Assembly: GCA_023634235.1 (NCBI GenBank)
Contig: JAMKCF010000003.1
Span: forward strand, 4,802,958-4,866,957
DNA from: Pisaster brevispinus
Lineage: Eukaryota > Echinodermata > Asteroidea > Forcipulatida > Asteriidae
Direction: 5' to 3'
Length of the DNA stretch: 64,000 bases
The position numbers and the translations under genes are program-made. The notes below the pieces were generated by a model, which saw only the letters and a program-made list of their open reading frames with translations, was not told the origin of the DNA and made no database searches. Of the stretch, positions 1 through 11,600 are shown one piece after another (the stretch's first letter is position 1; every line of letters begins with the position of its first letter).

Positions 1-117
1 CTAAATCCTTGGATTTTTGTATTAACTGACTGTGATGAGAAATCGAACATGCTCAAACACTGTTTATATTCATCCACCAAGTATGGCCAAAAATTTTGTT
101 TACTGTTTCCATTATAG

Positions 118-1222
118 AATAATCTTCTGGATGTTGCAGCCGCCATTGACTTGTCAAAACACACCGTCCGCCGAATTCACATCAATTTCTTCTTTGCCAT
201 CATCTACAACATGGTCGGCATTCCCATTGCTGCAGGTAGGTCTTGTCACAATTACAAAGTTGTCACTTCATGATGAGTAAATTGAGCCAGAAAAAAAGTG
301 TCCAGAAGCCCTGACTAAAACCAGTCATATGATTAGAAAGCAGCTTCTCTACTGAACTGGAAGGCCTGCCATGTTGTGTTTCAATTATTAGCCTGTTTAT
401 GTTTTTAGAATGCTCCCGAGCTGTTTTGACTTGGTGCAACGGGTAAAAGAAACAACAAGAAACTGTTGTCAGTTGATGGAAACCTCTGTAGTGGTCACTG
501 TTGAGTAGTTAGCGTGTTTAGACCTCGGTAGGTCATATCAACTATGGGCCATGATGGATAATGGATACACTCTCTGTTAACAGACTAAGACCGAGACCAA
601 GTGACATACACACAATATACAGTCAAAGGCAGAGTCAGAAACATTTGCTTCCTTCTACTGCCACAGTTCCTCTTGCAGCCAATGGTCACATTCATAGTCA
701 AATTCATTTTGTTCAACCAATCATGTTTTAATTTGTTCCTCTTTCTCAGGTGCCCTAGCCCCTTTAAAGATCCTACTGACACCCTGGATGGCATCTGCAG
801 CCATGGCGTGCTCCTCGGTCTCCGTAGTACTTTCATCACTTCTTCTCAAATTGTAAGTTTCTTTACCAAAGTAGCAAGAACAAGAAATGTTGCCTCTCAT
901 TTTTAAAAGAAACAAACCACATAAGATAATTTTATCTGGTCTAGAAACTTTTTTTGTGTTGTTAATTCGGAGGTCGTTGGTTCAAGTCCTGCTCCAGTCA
1001 ATTTTTCTTTGTTCAAACCCAAATTAATTTAAAATTTTACCCAGTCAGTTTCCCTTGTGGTTTATTACTTTACATTTTAACATTTGTTGGCATTCACTTG
1101 TTCACAATGTTTATCTTTCCCTTTATAATCCATAATTCTTTTCTTTTTCTTGCAGCTACAAGAAGCCACGTTATGAACTTTTAAGGAGTCATGACAAGCC
1201 AGATCCACATGAGACAGTGTGA
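118..1222 (+). CDS. ATP7: Copper-transporting P-type ATPase (ATP7A/B family), last three coding exons
   Basis: Three exons joined in phase: 118-235, 750-852 and 1156-1222 (stop TGA at 1220-1222), each bounded by AG and GT splice sites (GTAGGT and GTAAGT donors). Together they give the C-terminal ~95 residues of an ATP7-type copper pump. The first block contains NNLLDV..IDLS and NMVGIPIAA, the second [20 protein letters not shown], matching the last transmembrane segments of ATP7A/ATP7B, where a Met-Ser-Ser helix forms part of the copper path. Known role of the family: ATP-driven copper export into the Golgi lumen or out of the cell. The cytoplasmic tail after the last helix is very short and ends HETV. 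All catalytic domains and the metal-binding repeats lie upstream of the window. The family call is firm; assignment to ATP7A or ATP7B is not possible, and an invertebrate usually has one copy. Confidence 0.93.
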
Positions 1223-3865
1223 GCTGAAAAGCTTCCATCAACCAGCTTATTTCCTTGTCCATGAGACATTTCCATCTGACAAAACCATACATCTGTTAAT
1301 CACTTTATTTATTTATTTTTTTTTTGGAAGAGTAACTACATGTATATTCACATTACCGCACATCCATCAAATTCTGAAAAATTCACCAAATCCACTGGTC
1401 ATGTTTATACACAAGAACTTTTTTGGGTTTTGTTTTTTGCATGTTCATATATACATTTGTTTATGCGGAGTACTGCAGTTGATAAGCAACAGGCTCTTTG
1501 GGGAGTCTGCAAAGGCTTTTTCTCAACTTTGACAGTATTTCAGACATAAATATTCATACGAGTTTTAGCAATGATATAAATATTACAATCAGTTTAAAAT
1601 ACTTTTTTTTTAATTTTTATGATAACCAGTTTGATTATTTACATGTACCTTTAAGCCATTACTATACCAATATACTCAGACTCATAATCACAGGTAGCAA
1701 GCCTGGTGTGGCAGATGGATTTCATACTGCATGTAAATGGCTCATTCTGTAATTCCCTGTCCAGTAGTCTGGTAGGGTTAATTTTGCTGATATTTTGAGT
1801 ATCAAACAATTTTAAGGTAATTTTGGTGGGTTTTTTTTAGGGTAGGCATGATCAGAGTATGATTTTCAATTGTGTTTATTTTATCGCTATCTATCTTCTT
1901 CTTTTTTAAAGATTTAAATCATAGTATTTTATGCAAGCAGCATAACACTGATATAATGGTAAAATTGCTAAAACCGAATTAAATTCAATTTTAACATTTA
2001 CTTCTTTTGTGACACCTTGGACCCCCTAAAGTTTTCAGAAACTATAGGGCATTCAAACACAACCATGCTTGACGTGAGGCCAGGCATACTCAGGTCTAAC
2101 TGTTTGGATGATGGCACTATAGTCTGGAAGGTCTGATAAGGAATGCTCAGGACTTATTATGAGGACACTTATGCTTGCATGACATAGACAAATGACTGCA
2201 TAAGTAATGTATGAAAACTGTGAAATCATGGAGGGAGACAAATTTCAATTTGAATGCATTCTAATGGAGATCCCCTTCTTCAATTTTGTCTTGGACAGTA
2301 TGAATACACCAGGCTTTGCCCCCTAACCTTTTGTTTTATAGTTGCACCAATAAGCTTTTCCACAGGAAGTCTTAGTAGCCCAGACTATAAGCATGTGTTA
2401 TAAAAACTTTCTGATAAATTAGTCTGAAAACAGTATAAAAATGCAGAACAAACTAAAATGAAAACAGACCAAACTGAGCAATGCGATGAACGAATTTGGT
2501 TTTGTCATTAGAAATCTGTCTGTTTCTTTTTTTTAATTCTGACAACGTCTTGGACTTACAACATTTTATGGTTAAATAAGTACACAGCATGAATGGGACT
2601 TTGGGGTGTTTTAAGTGGAACTATTTGGCAATTCAACTGTTCGAATCATTCTCAATTATTTTTATTACATCTACAAATTGTTTAACATTATGTAGACTGG
2701 GATTATTTGAGTTTTTACTAGACACTTTACACCAGTCTAGTATTAAAGGCGAGCCCTTCATACCAACCGATGTAAGTACATGTACATTTACTACTCGATG
2801 TAAATTTCTGTTTATACTTTTGTTTTCTACATTATGTAGATTTATCTCTTAGCTGAACATTAGCAAACACATCTTGCACTTTGTGTTTAATAATTTCCAC
2901 CCGTTAAATTGTTTAGGTATTGGGATGTACCTTTTTTTTGGCTAGTGTGAGCTTAGCATGTGAATAACTTATACAAAGTATATAAGGTTTGTGAGTCAGA
3001 GGTCTGTGGTTTTGGGTGGAGATGAAAATTGGGGTTTTAAAAACCGAAAGTTTATTAAAGAGTGCAGACTGGGGAAGCTCTTATCAAAAAGTATTACAAT
3101 CAACTTTTCAATTTACCTTTAGTCTTCCAGTTTCATTTCAAGGATGTATCTTGATTCACACATATCTTATTTCTTTTGATTAAATTTTGCCTGGAAGCAT
3201 TTTTATTTTTAAACTTTAACATTTTTCAGAAGTTTTTGTCACAATTTCAAGTTTCTACTGTTACTCTAGTGCATACTACTCAATTTACAAAGCAATCTGT
3301 TCCACTGCATAAAAGCATACTTACCTGTGTATTTATTGTTTACTTAATTTTTCTTGTAAATATTTTTGGTGACAAATTGAAATCAAGTTCCCTGTACAGA
3401 TGCATTGGGCAAAACAAAATTATTATAGTTATAGCCCTCATTAGCTGTCCCTAATGATTGAACATTTTTCTTTATTGATATGAAATTATATTAATATTAA
3501 ATACCCAATAGTTGCTGTTATGAGAGGAAACTCAATTGAACCGTATTGTGTGCGGCTCTCTATCAAATCATAAGGACACCTGTATTTAAAATGATCTTTA
3601 GGGTAATTCTATTACCACTAATGATGTTTTTGATTTTTTTTTTTTTTGGGGGGGTGGGGGTTTGCCAGCATTTACTGAAATAATGTTTTTATGGTGATCA
3701 GTTTCGTCCTAATGGACTAATTTCCTGTATCTGAAAAGGAGCTTGAAGTGCTAATTTCCACCTCGTCATAATGTGTTGCTAACGTCTTTGTCTGATTGCT
3801 TGAAGCTGCAAATTAAATACCAAATTGTTATTTAAAGTAATTTGTACTAAATGAAAAAAAAATTA
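1223..3865. other. ATP7 3' untranslated/intergenic DNA, no gene seen
   Basis: AT-rich sequence with several poly-T runs (for example near 1313 and 3632) and no open frame with splice sites or recognisable protein. The first part is presumably the ATP7 3' UTR, whose end I cannot place. Confidence 0.5.
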
Positions 3866-3970
3866 CACTTGTGAGAGCTGAATTTTTTTCATGCTAATAA
3901 TTTATATTGGCATTGGCTGTGGGAGTGGATTGGAGTGGGAATTGGATGTGGAAGGTGACTACAAAAATAA
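3866..3970 (-). repeat. Truncated inverted copy of the repeat at 5995-6195
   Basis: This block matches the reverse complement of parts of 5995-6195, including the 29-bp minisatellite motif (here only about two units), the flanking GGCATTGGC block and the CTTGTGAGAGCTG end. The two copies lie 2 kb apart in opposite orientation. No protein is coded. Confidence 0.7.
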
Positions 3971-4979
3971 GAAACTTACCACAGAACTTGTGTACAAAAT
4001 ATTGTTTATAATATGTTTGTATTTTTGCTTAAATTAATTACATGCATATATCTGCTGAGAAAAATTGTAATTATTTTGTAATATCATGAAATTATTCAAA
4101 ATTTGTGAACTTTAAATCAATTTTTGTTGTAATATTATAATTGGTGACGTCTACTGGGCAGCGGTGCGCACAGCATATCATTAAAGATTTTCACTATTAA
4201 GATTTTACAAGCTTGTCTGTATATTCTGTCTGCGTTGTAAGTATAGTATTGCTACTGCAAAGTAGTTCTTGTTTTTAGTGTTTTGTGTTAGATCTTCATA
4301 AAATAATAATATTATCAATGCTGTAGTGACCAACCTACTATTGTTTTCTGATTATAAGTGTAAAAATTAAAGCATTTAGGTAAGAGTTAAAACAATACTG
4401 GATTACAGTACACTAGGCACTGTGCCTAACAGGGCCTTGATAAAAACTTGTTAACATTGTCTCTCTCGTGGACTTGGGAAAACTTCAGACTATACAAAGC
4501 TTACAGCAAAGCTCAATAAAATGTGATACCGGAACATTGTAACAAAATCTAAAAGCACTAGGACATTTGCCCAACACTGACTGGTTCCCTATAAAATAAA
4601 TATTTAATTCCACCATAAATACAGACAACTGTGGATAAAACCGGTTCCCTATCAGAGACTTTTAACCCCACCACAAATTCAGACAACTGGATCGTTAATA
4701 CAACGAGAGGGAAACGATAATGTCAACATGTAGTAAAATGGAAAAGTAATCATTTGGTGAGAGGACTGTTTTAAAAGCAACTATGTCCAATGTACTGGAC
4801 CGGACAACGCTTTTTAAACATTTGCATATTATTTGACATACGCCAGATGTAATGTCCATAGTGTTCGAAAATGTTGTTGGGTCCAATTGGACTAAAAAAG
4901 TAACAGGATACGAGACTAAATGTTTGTTAAATTTAATGCAGAAACTGAGGGTGCGCTTTGTTGGCTCCCTGAAGTTATC
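3971..4979. other. Non-coding DNA, nothing recognised
   Basis: AT-rich stretch between two repeat elements. It has two short similar blocks near 4585 and 4643 (GGTTCCCTAT followed by ACCACAAA-like text) but no exon or RNA gene that I can support. Confidence 0.4.
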
Positions 4980-5182
4980 TATAGACCCATTGCACAACGC
5001 GCAGCGCACATACACGCGCTTCTCCTGTCCGCCATGCTGGGTGTCAAAACGTGTACAAAAGGATGGTACACGTGTTTACGAACAATGCACGTGTACCATC
5101 CTTTTGTGCACGTTTTGACACCCAGCATGGCGGACAGGAGACGCGCGTGTATGTGCGCTGCGCGTTGTGCAATGGGTCTATA
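4980..5182. mobile_element. Fold-back MITE: 95-bp arms, 13-nt loop
   Basis: 4980-5074 and 5088-5182 are near-perfect reverse complements, both 95 bp, separated by 13 nt (5075-5087). The ends read TATAGACCCATTGCACAACG. The arms are GC-rich compared with their surroundings. The overlapping short open frames on both strands here are mirror images of each other and not genes. This is a non-autonomous hairpin element; the superfamily is unknown. Confidence 0.85.
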
Positions 5183-5689
5183 TCAAAAGGAAAGTTATGT
5201 TTATTATACACTAGTGGGATGATTTGTTCTGTTGACATACTGGAGAGTCCAAAGGTCATTTTACAGAAGAGGGCTACATCTCTTCTGAACAGCTGTGGAA
5301 TTATGCTTGATGCAAGAGAAGTGGGAGATCAATATGTTTGTTTGGGTTTTTCTTTTCTTTTCTTTTTTTCGTTCATGTTGCCGTTCAAATTCAACGTGGG
5401 TGAAGTGTTTATTAACTCAAAGCTGTTCAACGGTGCGAGAATCAATAATTTATCACGAGAGGAATAAGAATAAATACAGGTAAATAATCCGGCGTAGTAA
5501 ACCAATCAAAAAGCGAGAAATTCTGTCGCCATTTTACAAAAAAATGGGCTGTAAGTAGTTAACACCGTAAGGATCTTTCAAAGACGTTGGTGTTTGGGGT
5601 TATTGAATGTTTCTTCGTCAGGCACATAATAGTTATAAACAGAACATTTCGGGTTTAAAACACACAGTGTGAATGCAACAAGTATCATC

Positions 5690-8600
5690 ATGGCATTGCT
5701 TTTTTTGATGATAGCATTTCTCATAGCAACGGTACCGGTATTACAGTCAGGTGAGTGCTTGTAGTAGTTTGGGTCTACTGTTGAAAATAAAACTTGGTAT
5801 TCATTTTACTAAATTTCTATTTGTGCCTAGAAAGAAGTAAAAGTATTTTCTATTTAAAAGAAAGAACAAAGAAGGAAAACAGAAGAAAACATCACCAGTA
5901 CCTACTACATTGTTTTGTTGCAAAAAAAAAAAAAAAAAAAAAAACACGTCGAAAAAATCATAGTAAATTTTCTTGCAATGGTACGGTGACCAAGGACTTA
6001 TTTTGTAGTCACCTTCCACATCCAATACCCACTCCAATCCACTCCCACATCCAATTCCCACTCCAATCCACTCCCACATCCAATACCCACTCCAATCCAC
6101 TCCCACAGCCAATGCCAATATAAACTATTAGCAAGAAAACAATACAGCGCTGGTTTACCCTGAAAGCAATACCATACAGCTCTCACAAGTGTTATTTATT
6201 TCATTTAGTGTACATTTATTTAAATAAAACATCAAATCAACAACGGTCAAAAATTTAACTAATGGTATAATAGCATGTGCATTCCACTCGCAAATTTGTA
6301 AAGCAAGGTTTTCCCAATGCCGTCAACCAGTGGCCTTAAGCATACAAAAAGAAGACCCAGGATTCGAACCCACTACCTTTGGGTTCAGATTCCCGATCCT
6401 TGTCCACAAGGCCACCGGTCCTCTGTCTCGTTTGCATTTTATTGTAGTATAGTATATCAGAATGATTTAAAAGCGTTAAGGTGGAGACATATAGACAGAC
6501 ACGATGAAAGTATTAGGAATAGATACGACGGAGTGGTGGCATGCACTGGTCCAGTTATTCCGCCGGTGTTCTGGATTACTAAAATGCACGGGACTAAAAC
6601 GAGGATCTAGCCTTATTTGTTAGAAGCGTTAAACTGAGAAAATAACAGCGACCGAAACAGTCTCCAAAAGTGGGGCAAATCGGGGGGGGGGGGACACACA
6701 CATTCACATGGGGGCATAATAAGATAAAGAAAAAATTATTTATTATTGTCCTTTCGATTTAGAATATAGATGACATGATAAGTTAGTGCCAAGAAAATAC
6801 TTTACGATGGCCAAGAAAAAGCTTCCTAGAAAAACTGATCAATTCATTTCTATGGCAAACGGAACGGGAGTTAAAATTGTATGTAGAAGTTTACGATAAT
6901 TTGAAGAAACAACACCCACTCTACGCATATCAGTAATACGGATAAGATTATCTTGTAGTAAAAGGATGAAAATGGACTTAAATTAACCTGGAGCAAAATG
7001 TTTATATAATCAAAGTACTGAATGGCAATTTGGACATTAAAAATATCTTCCAAATTCAGAAGTTTATAAATTTGAAACAAAGAAAGGTGCTCTGTGTATT
7101 GTACTGGACATGACACGCATTACAAATACTTTTTAATTTATTTTTATTTTTTAATTTTTGTTTAGACCTTAATGGCCTGGGGGAGTTGGAGCTTGCTAGA
7201 GGGCTGGGTTGATGGTGGGTGGCTGGTCTGAGAGTTGGAGGGAAGAACGATGGAGAGCTGACAGCTCTGACAGCTTGGTATGTACATGCACATGTACTGA
7301 TCATGGTTTTAATCTTCAGCGAACTGTTCAGGCAAGACTAATGTAAATACACTTGTTTATTCTGGTTCCATATATAATAAGTCTCTCAGACCCATGAGAG
7401 CACCAATAACAGCAATGTTTGCGCGATGTATGTTTCTGCTAGCTGAACGTATGCTCAGTTTTACACATTCCGTTTGGCTGGTATGCTTTGGTATGTAAAT
7501 GTCTGTTCACAACACAATGGGCGATAGCGTGTTATCGCTCCCTATGATGCTCTGTTATTCAGTTTCGTTTGCTGTTTTCCCGTTGATTATCCAGGAGTTT
7601 CTATTATTATATCTAATTATTCACTTGCAGACGTGTATAGCCAATCTTACATCAATGTTTACAAAATGACTTCAAAATGGGCTCAAGTCTGGCACAGTGA
7701 CCAGTAGGCCTACCGTATGGCAGCTTCATATAACATTGTCAACCTTTGTATTATTTACATAGACACTACTGGCATTTGAACTCTTTTTAATTAAAGTTTT
7801 TAAACATATTTTCTTTGCTGTTAAAACTTGAGTGTGTAATTGTCTGCAATCTTTTTATTTTAATTATTTTAGCAGTACTATTATTTAATAGGATATTAAT
7901 GAAATCGAATATTAAAAAAAGAAAGAAAAAAAAGAGTCCGTGCTATATATGTTTAGAGTTCAATTATTTAGACTAAAAATATATACTGTATGCCTATCAG
8001 ATAATATTTAATAGTTTTGTTGGACACATTACGCCCTCGGTGTAAATATGCCCCCCCCCCCATTTGGCCCACTTTTAGGGACTTTTGAATCGCATTGACT
8101 CGGCAGTGTATGCTTGAGGCTTCATGTATGCTTGTTAAGTCATAGTAATTTGTTATACAATGGTGACCAATAAATCTGATGTAGCCTGAAAATTAATAAA
8201 ACTACCCTAATTATAGCAAATATCTAAGTTGAAGGTTTTTTTTAAGCAGTACCTACTGCATTGTTTTAGATCCCCCAAAAAAACTTGTAAAAATTGTTCC
8301 AAATTTAACAAAAATGCTGGTCTCACCAGTAGTGACTTTTTTTCAATTTCTTGCTTAGTTTTCAACAATCATATTTAATTTTTTTTTATCGAAAGACAAT
8401 ATCAGTTAATCTAAGCATCAGGATGGAGAACCTACAGCATCACGGACAAAAAAAAGAAAGAAAAAGAATCCGTGCCACTAAAATTTTATTTACTTCGAGT
8501 TCAATTACTGACACTAAAAATATAAGTAGTCTTACGACAAAATATTATAGTATTTAATGGTTTCGTTGGCTCACCACATTATGCCCCGGTGTGAATGTGT

Positions 8601-11600
8601 GTGTGCCCCCCCCCCTTTTGGAGACATTTTCGATCACTGTTTTTTCTCAGTTTAACGCTTCTAAGAAATAAGGCTATTTCTCGTTTTAGTCCCGTGCATT
8701 TTATTTATCCAGAACACCGGCGGAATAACTGGCCCCGTGGATGCCACAACTCCGTCGTATCTAGTCCCAATAGTTTCATCTTATCTGTCTATGTTTCTCT
8801 ACCTTAACACTTTTAATTAATTCTGAGATCCTATACTACAATAAAATGCAAATGAGGCAGAGGACCGGTGGCCTTGTGGACAAGGATCGAGACTCTAAAC
8901 CCAAAGGTACTGGGTTCGAATCCTGGGTCTTCTTTTTGTACGCTTAAGGCAATTGGTTTACGCAGGGTACTATGGCATTGGTAAAACCTTCCTTTACACT
9001 TACTAAATAATTTGCAAGTGGAAAGCACATGCTATTACACCATTAGTTTAATTTTTGGCCGTTGTTGATTTGGTTTTTATGGTTTTAAGCTCAACTAGAA
9101 CGCATTTTTAGTAAGAGGAGCAGTTGCCCAGTGGAAGGGCTCCGGACTCTGAACCCAAAGGTGCTGGGTTCGAATCCCGGGACTTCTTTTTGTACGCTTA
9201 TAAGGCCATTGCTTTACGCAGGGTACTATGGCATTGGTAAAACATTGCTTTACACTTAGTAAATAATTTGCGAGTGGAAGGCACATGCTATTACACCATT
9301 AGTTTAATTTTTGGCCGCTGTTGATTTGATGTTTTGGGTTTTAAGCTCAACTTGAACGCATTTTCAGTAAGACGAGCAGTGGCCCAGTGGAAGGGCTCCG
9401 GACTCTGAACCCAAAGGTACTGGGTTCGAATCCCGGGTCTTCTTTTTGTACGTGTATTGCCATTGGTTTACGCAGGGTATGAGGCATTGGGAAAACCTTG
9501 CTTTACACTTAGTAAATAATTTGCGAGTGGAAGGCACATGCTATTACACCATTAGTTTAATTTTTGGCCGTTGTTGATTTGATGTTTTGGGTTTTAAGCA
9601 CAACTTGAACGCAGTTTTAGTAAGAGGAGCAGTGGCCCAGTGGAAGGGCTCCCGACTCTGAACCCACAGGTACTGGGTTCGAATCCCGGGTCTTCTTTTT
9701 GTACGTTTATTGCCATTGGTTTACGCAGGGTATGAGGCATTGGGAAAACCTTGCTTTACACTTAGTAAATAATTTGCAAGTGGAAGGCACATGGGTTCGA
9801 ATGCCGGGTGTTCTTTTACTACGTTTTGATTTAAAGTTGTTCATTCTAAGGTTTAAAATTAAACTCGAGCACAATTTAAGTAAAAGGAGCAGTGGCCCAG
9901 TGGAAGGGCTCCAGACTCTGAACCCAAAGGTACTGGGTTCGAATCCCTGGGTCTTCTTTTACTACGTTTTGATTTAAAGATGTTCATACTAAGGTTTAAA
10001 ATTAAACTCGAACACAATTTAAGTAAGAGGAGCAGTGGCCCAGTGGAAGGGCTCCAGACTCTGAACCCAAAGGTACTGGGTTCGAATCCCGGGTCTTCTT
10101 TTTGTACGCTTAGGCCATTGGTTTATGCAGGATACTATGGCATTGGGAAAACCTTGCTTTACACTTTGTAAATAATTTGCGAGTGGAAGGCACATGCTAT
10201 TGCACAATTACTTTACATTTTGGCCTTCGTTGATTTGATGTTTTGGGTTTTAAGCTAAACTCGAACACAATCTAAAGTAAGAGGAGCAGTGGCCCAGTGG
10301 AAGGGCTCCCGACTCTGGACCCAAAGGTATTGGGTTCGAATCCAGGGGTCTTATTTTACTACGTTTTGATTTAAAGTTGTTCATTCTAAGGTTTAAAATT
10401 AAACTCGAAAAAATTTAAGTAAGAGGAGCAGTGGCCCAGTGGAAGGGCTCCCGACTCTGGACCCAAAGGTGTTGGGTTCGAATCCAGGGGTCTTCTTTTA
10501 CTACGTTTTGATTTAAAGTTGTTCATTCTAAGGTTTAAAATTAAACTCGAAAACACTTAAGTAAGAGGAGCAGTGGCCCAGTGGAAGGGCTCCCGACTCT
10601 GAACCCAAAGGTATTGGGTTCGAATACCGGGTCTTCTTTTACTACGTTTTGATTTAAAGTTGTTCATTCTAAGGTTTAAAATTAAACTCGAAAACACTTA
10701 AGTAAGAGGAGCAGTGGCCCAGTGGAAGGGCTCCCGACTCTGAACACAAAGGTATTGGGTTCGAATACCGGGTCTTCTTTTACTACGTTTTGATTTAAAG
10801 TTGTTCATTCTAAGGTTTAAAATTAAACTCGAACGCACTTTACGTATGAGGAGCAGTGGCCCAGTGGAAGGGCTCCCGACTCCGGACCCGAAGGTATTGG
10901 GTTCGAATCCCGGGTCTTCTTTTACTACGTTTTGATTTAAAGTTGTTAATTGTAAGGTTTAAAATTAAACTCGAACACAATTTAAGTAAGAGGAGCAGTG
11001 GCCCAGTGGAAGGGCTCCCGACTGCGAACCCATTGGTGCTGGGTTCGAATGCCGGGTGTTCTTTTACTACCTTTTGATTTAAAGTTGTTCATTCTAAGGT
11101 TTAAAATTAAACTCGAACACATTTTAAGTAAGAGGAGCAGTGGCCCAGTGGAAGGGCTTCCGACTCTGGACCCAAAGGTATTGGGTTCGAATCCCCGGTC
11201 TTCTTTTACTACGTTTTGATTTAAAGTTGTTCATTCTAAGGTTTAAAATTAAACTCGAACACAATTTAAGTAAGAGGAGCAGTGGCCCAGTGGAAGGGCT
11301 CCGGACTCCGGACCGGAAGGTCCCGGGATCGAATCCCGCTGTGTAAAAAAAACAGGCGTTTTAAAGAAAAGTTTTTTATAAAAAAAAAATGTTAATATAA
11401 AAAAAGTGCATAGGTTCGTTTTAAGTTTTAAGTTTCCTTTCTAAGCACGTGAGAGCGGTGCGTGTCACTTCGCGGTGAGTGGTGACAGCGCTGTGGCGAC
11501 CGCGCTGTCGCCACAGTGGCTCGAACCGGGGACCGCTGGCTTCGGAGTCCGACACCCACCCACAACACCCTTGTGGGTCCCCCCCAGGATAATTCGCATT

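Noticed and set aside
960..1005. B-box-like GGTTCAAGTCC in the ATP7 intron as a tRNA
   Set aside because: No A box at the right distance and no cloverleaf; at most a small SINE remnant.
9120..11340. True tRNA gene cluster
   Set aside because: A and B boxes are good but the acceptor stems do not pair and the 3' end does not match a tRNA; the units also carry SINE tails.
11460..11600. CRISPR-like or regulatory palindrome near GCGACCGCGCTGTCGCC
   Set aside because: A single short palindrome in a degenerate SINE context in eukaryotic DNA; no spacers or repeats.
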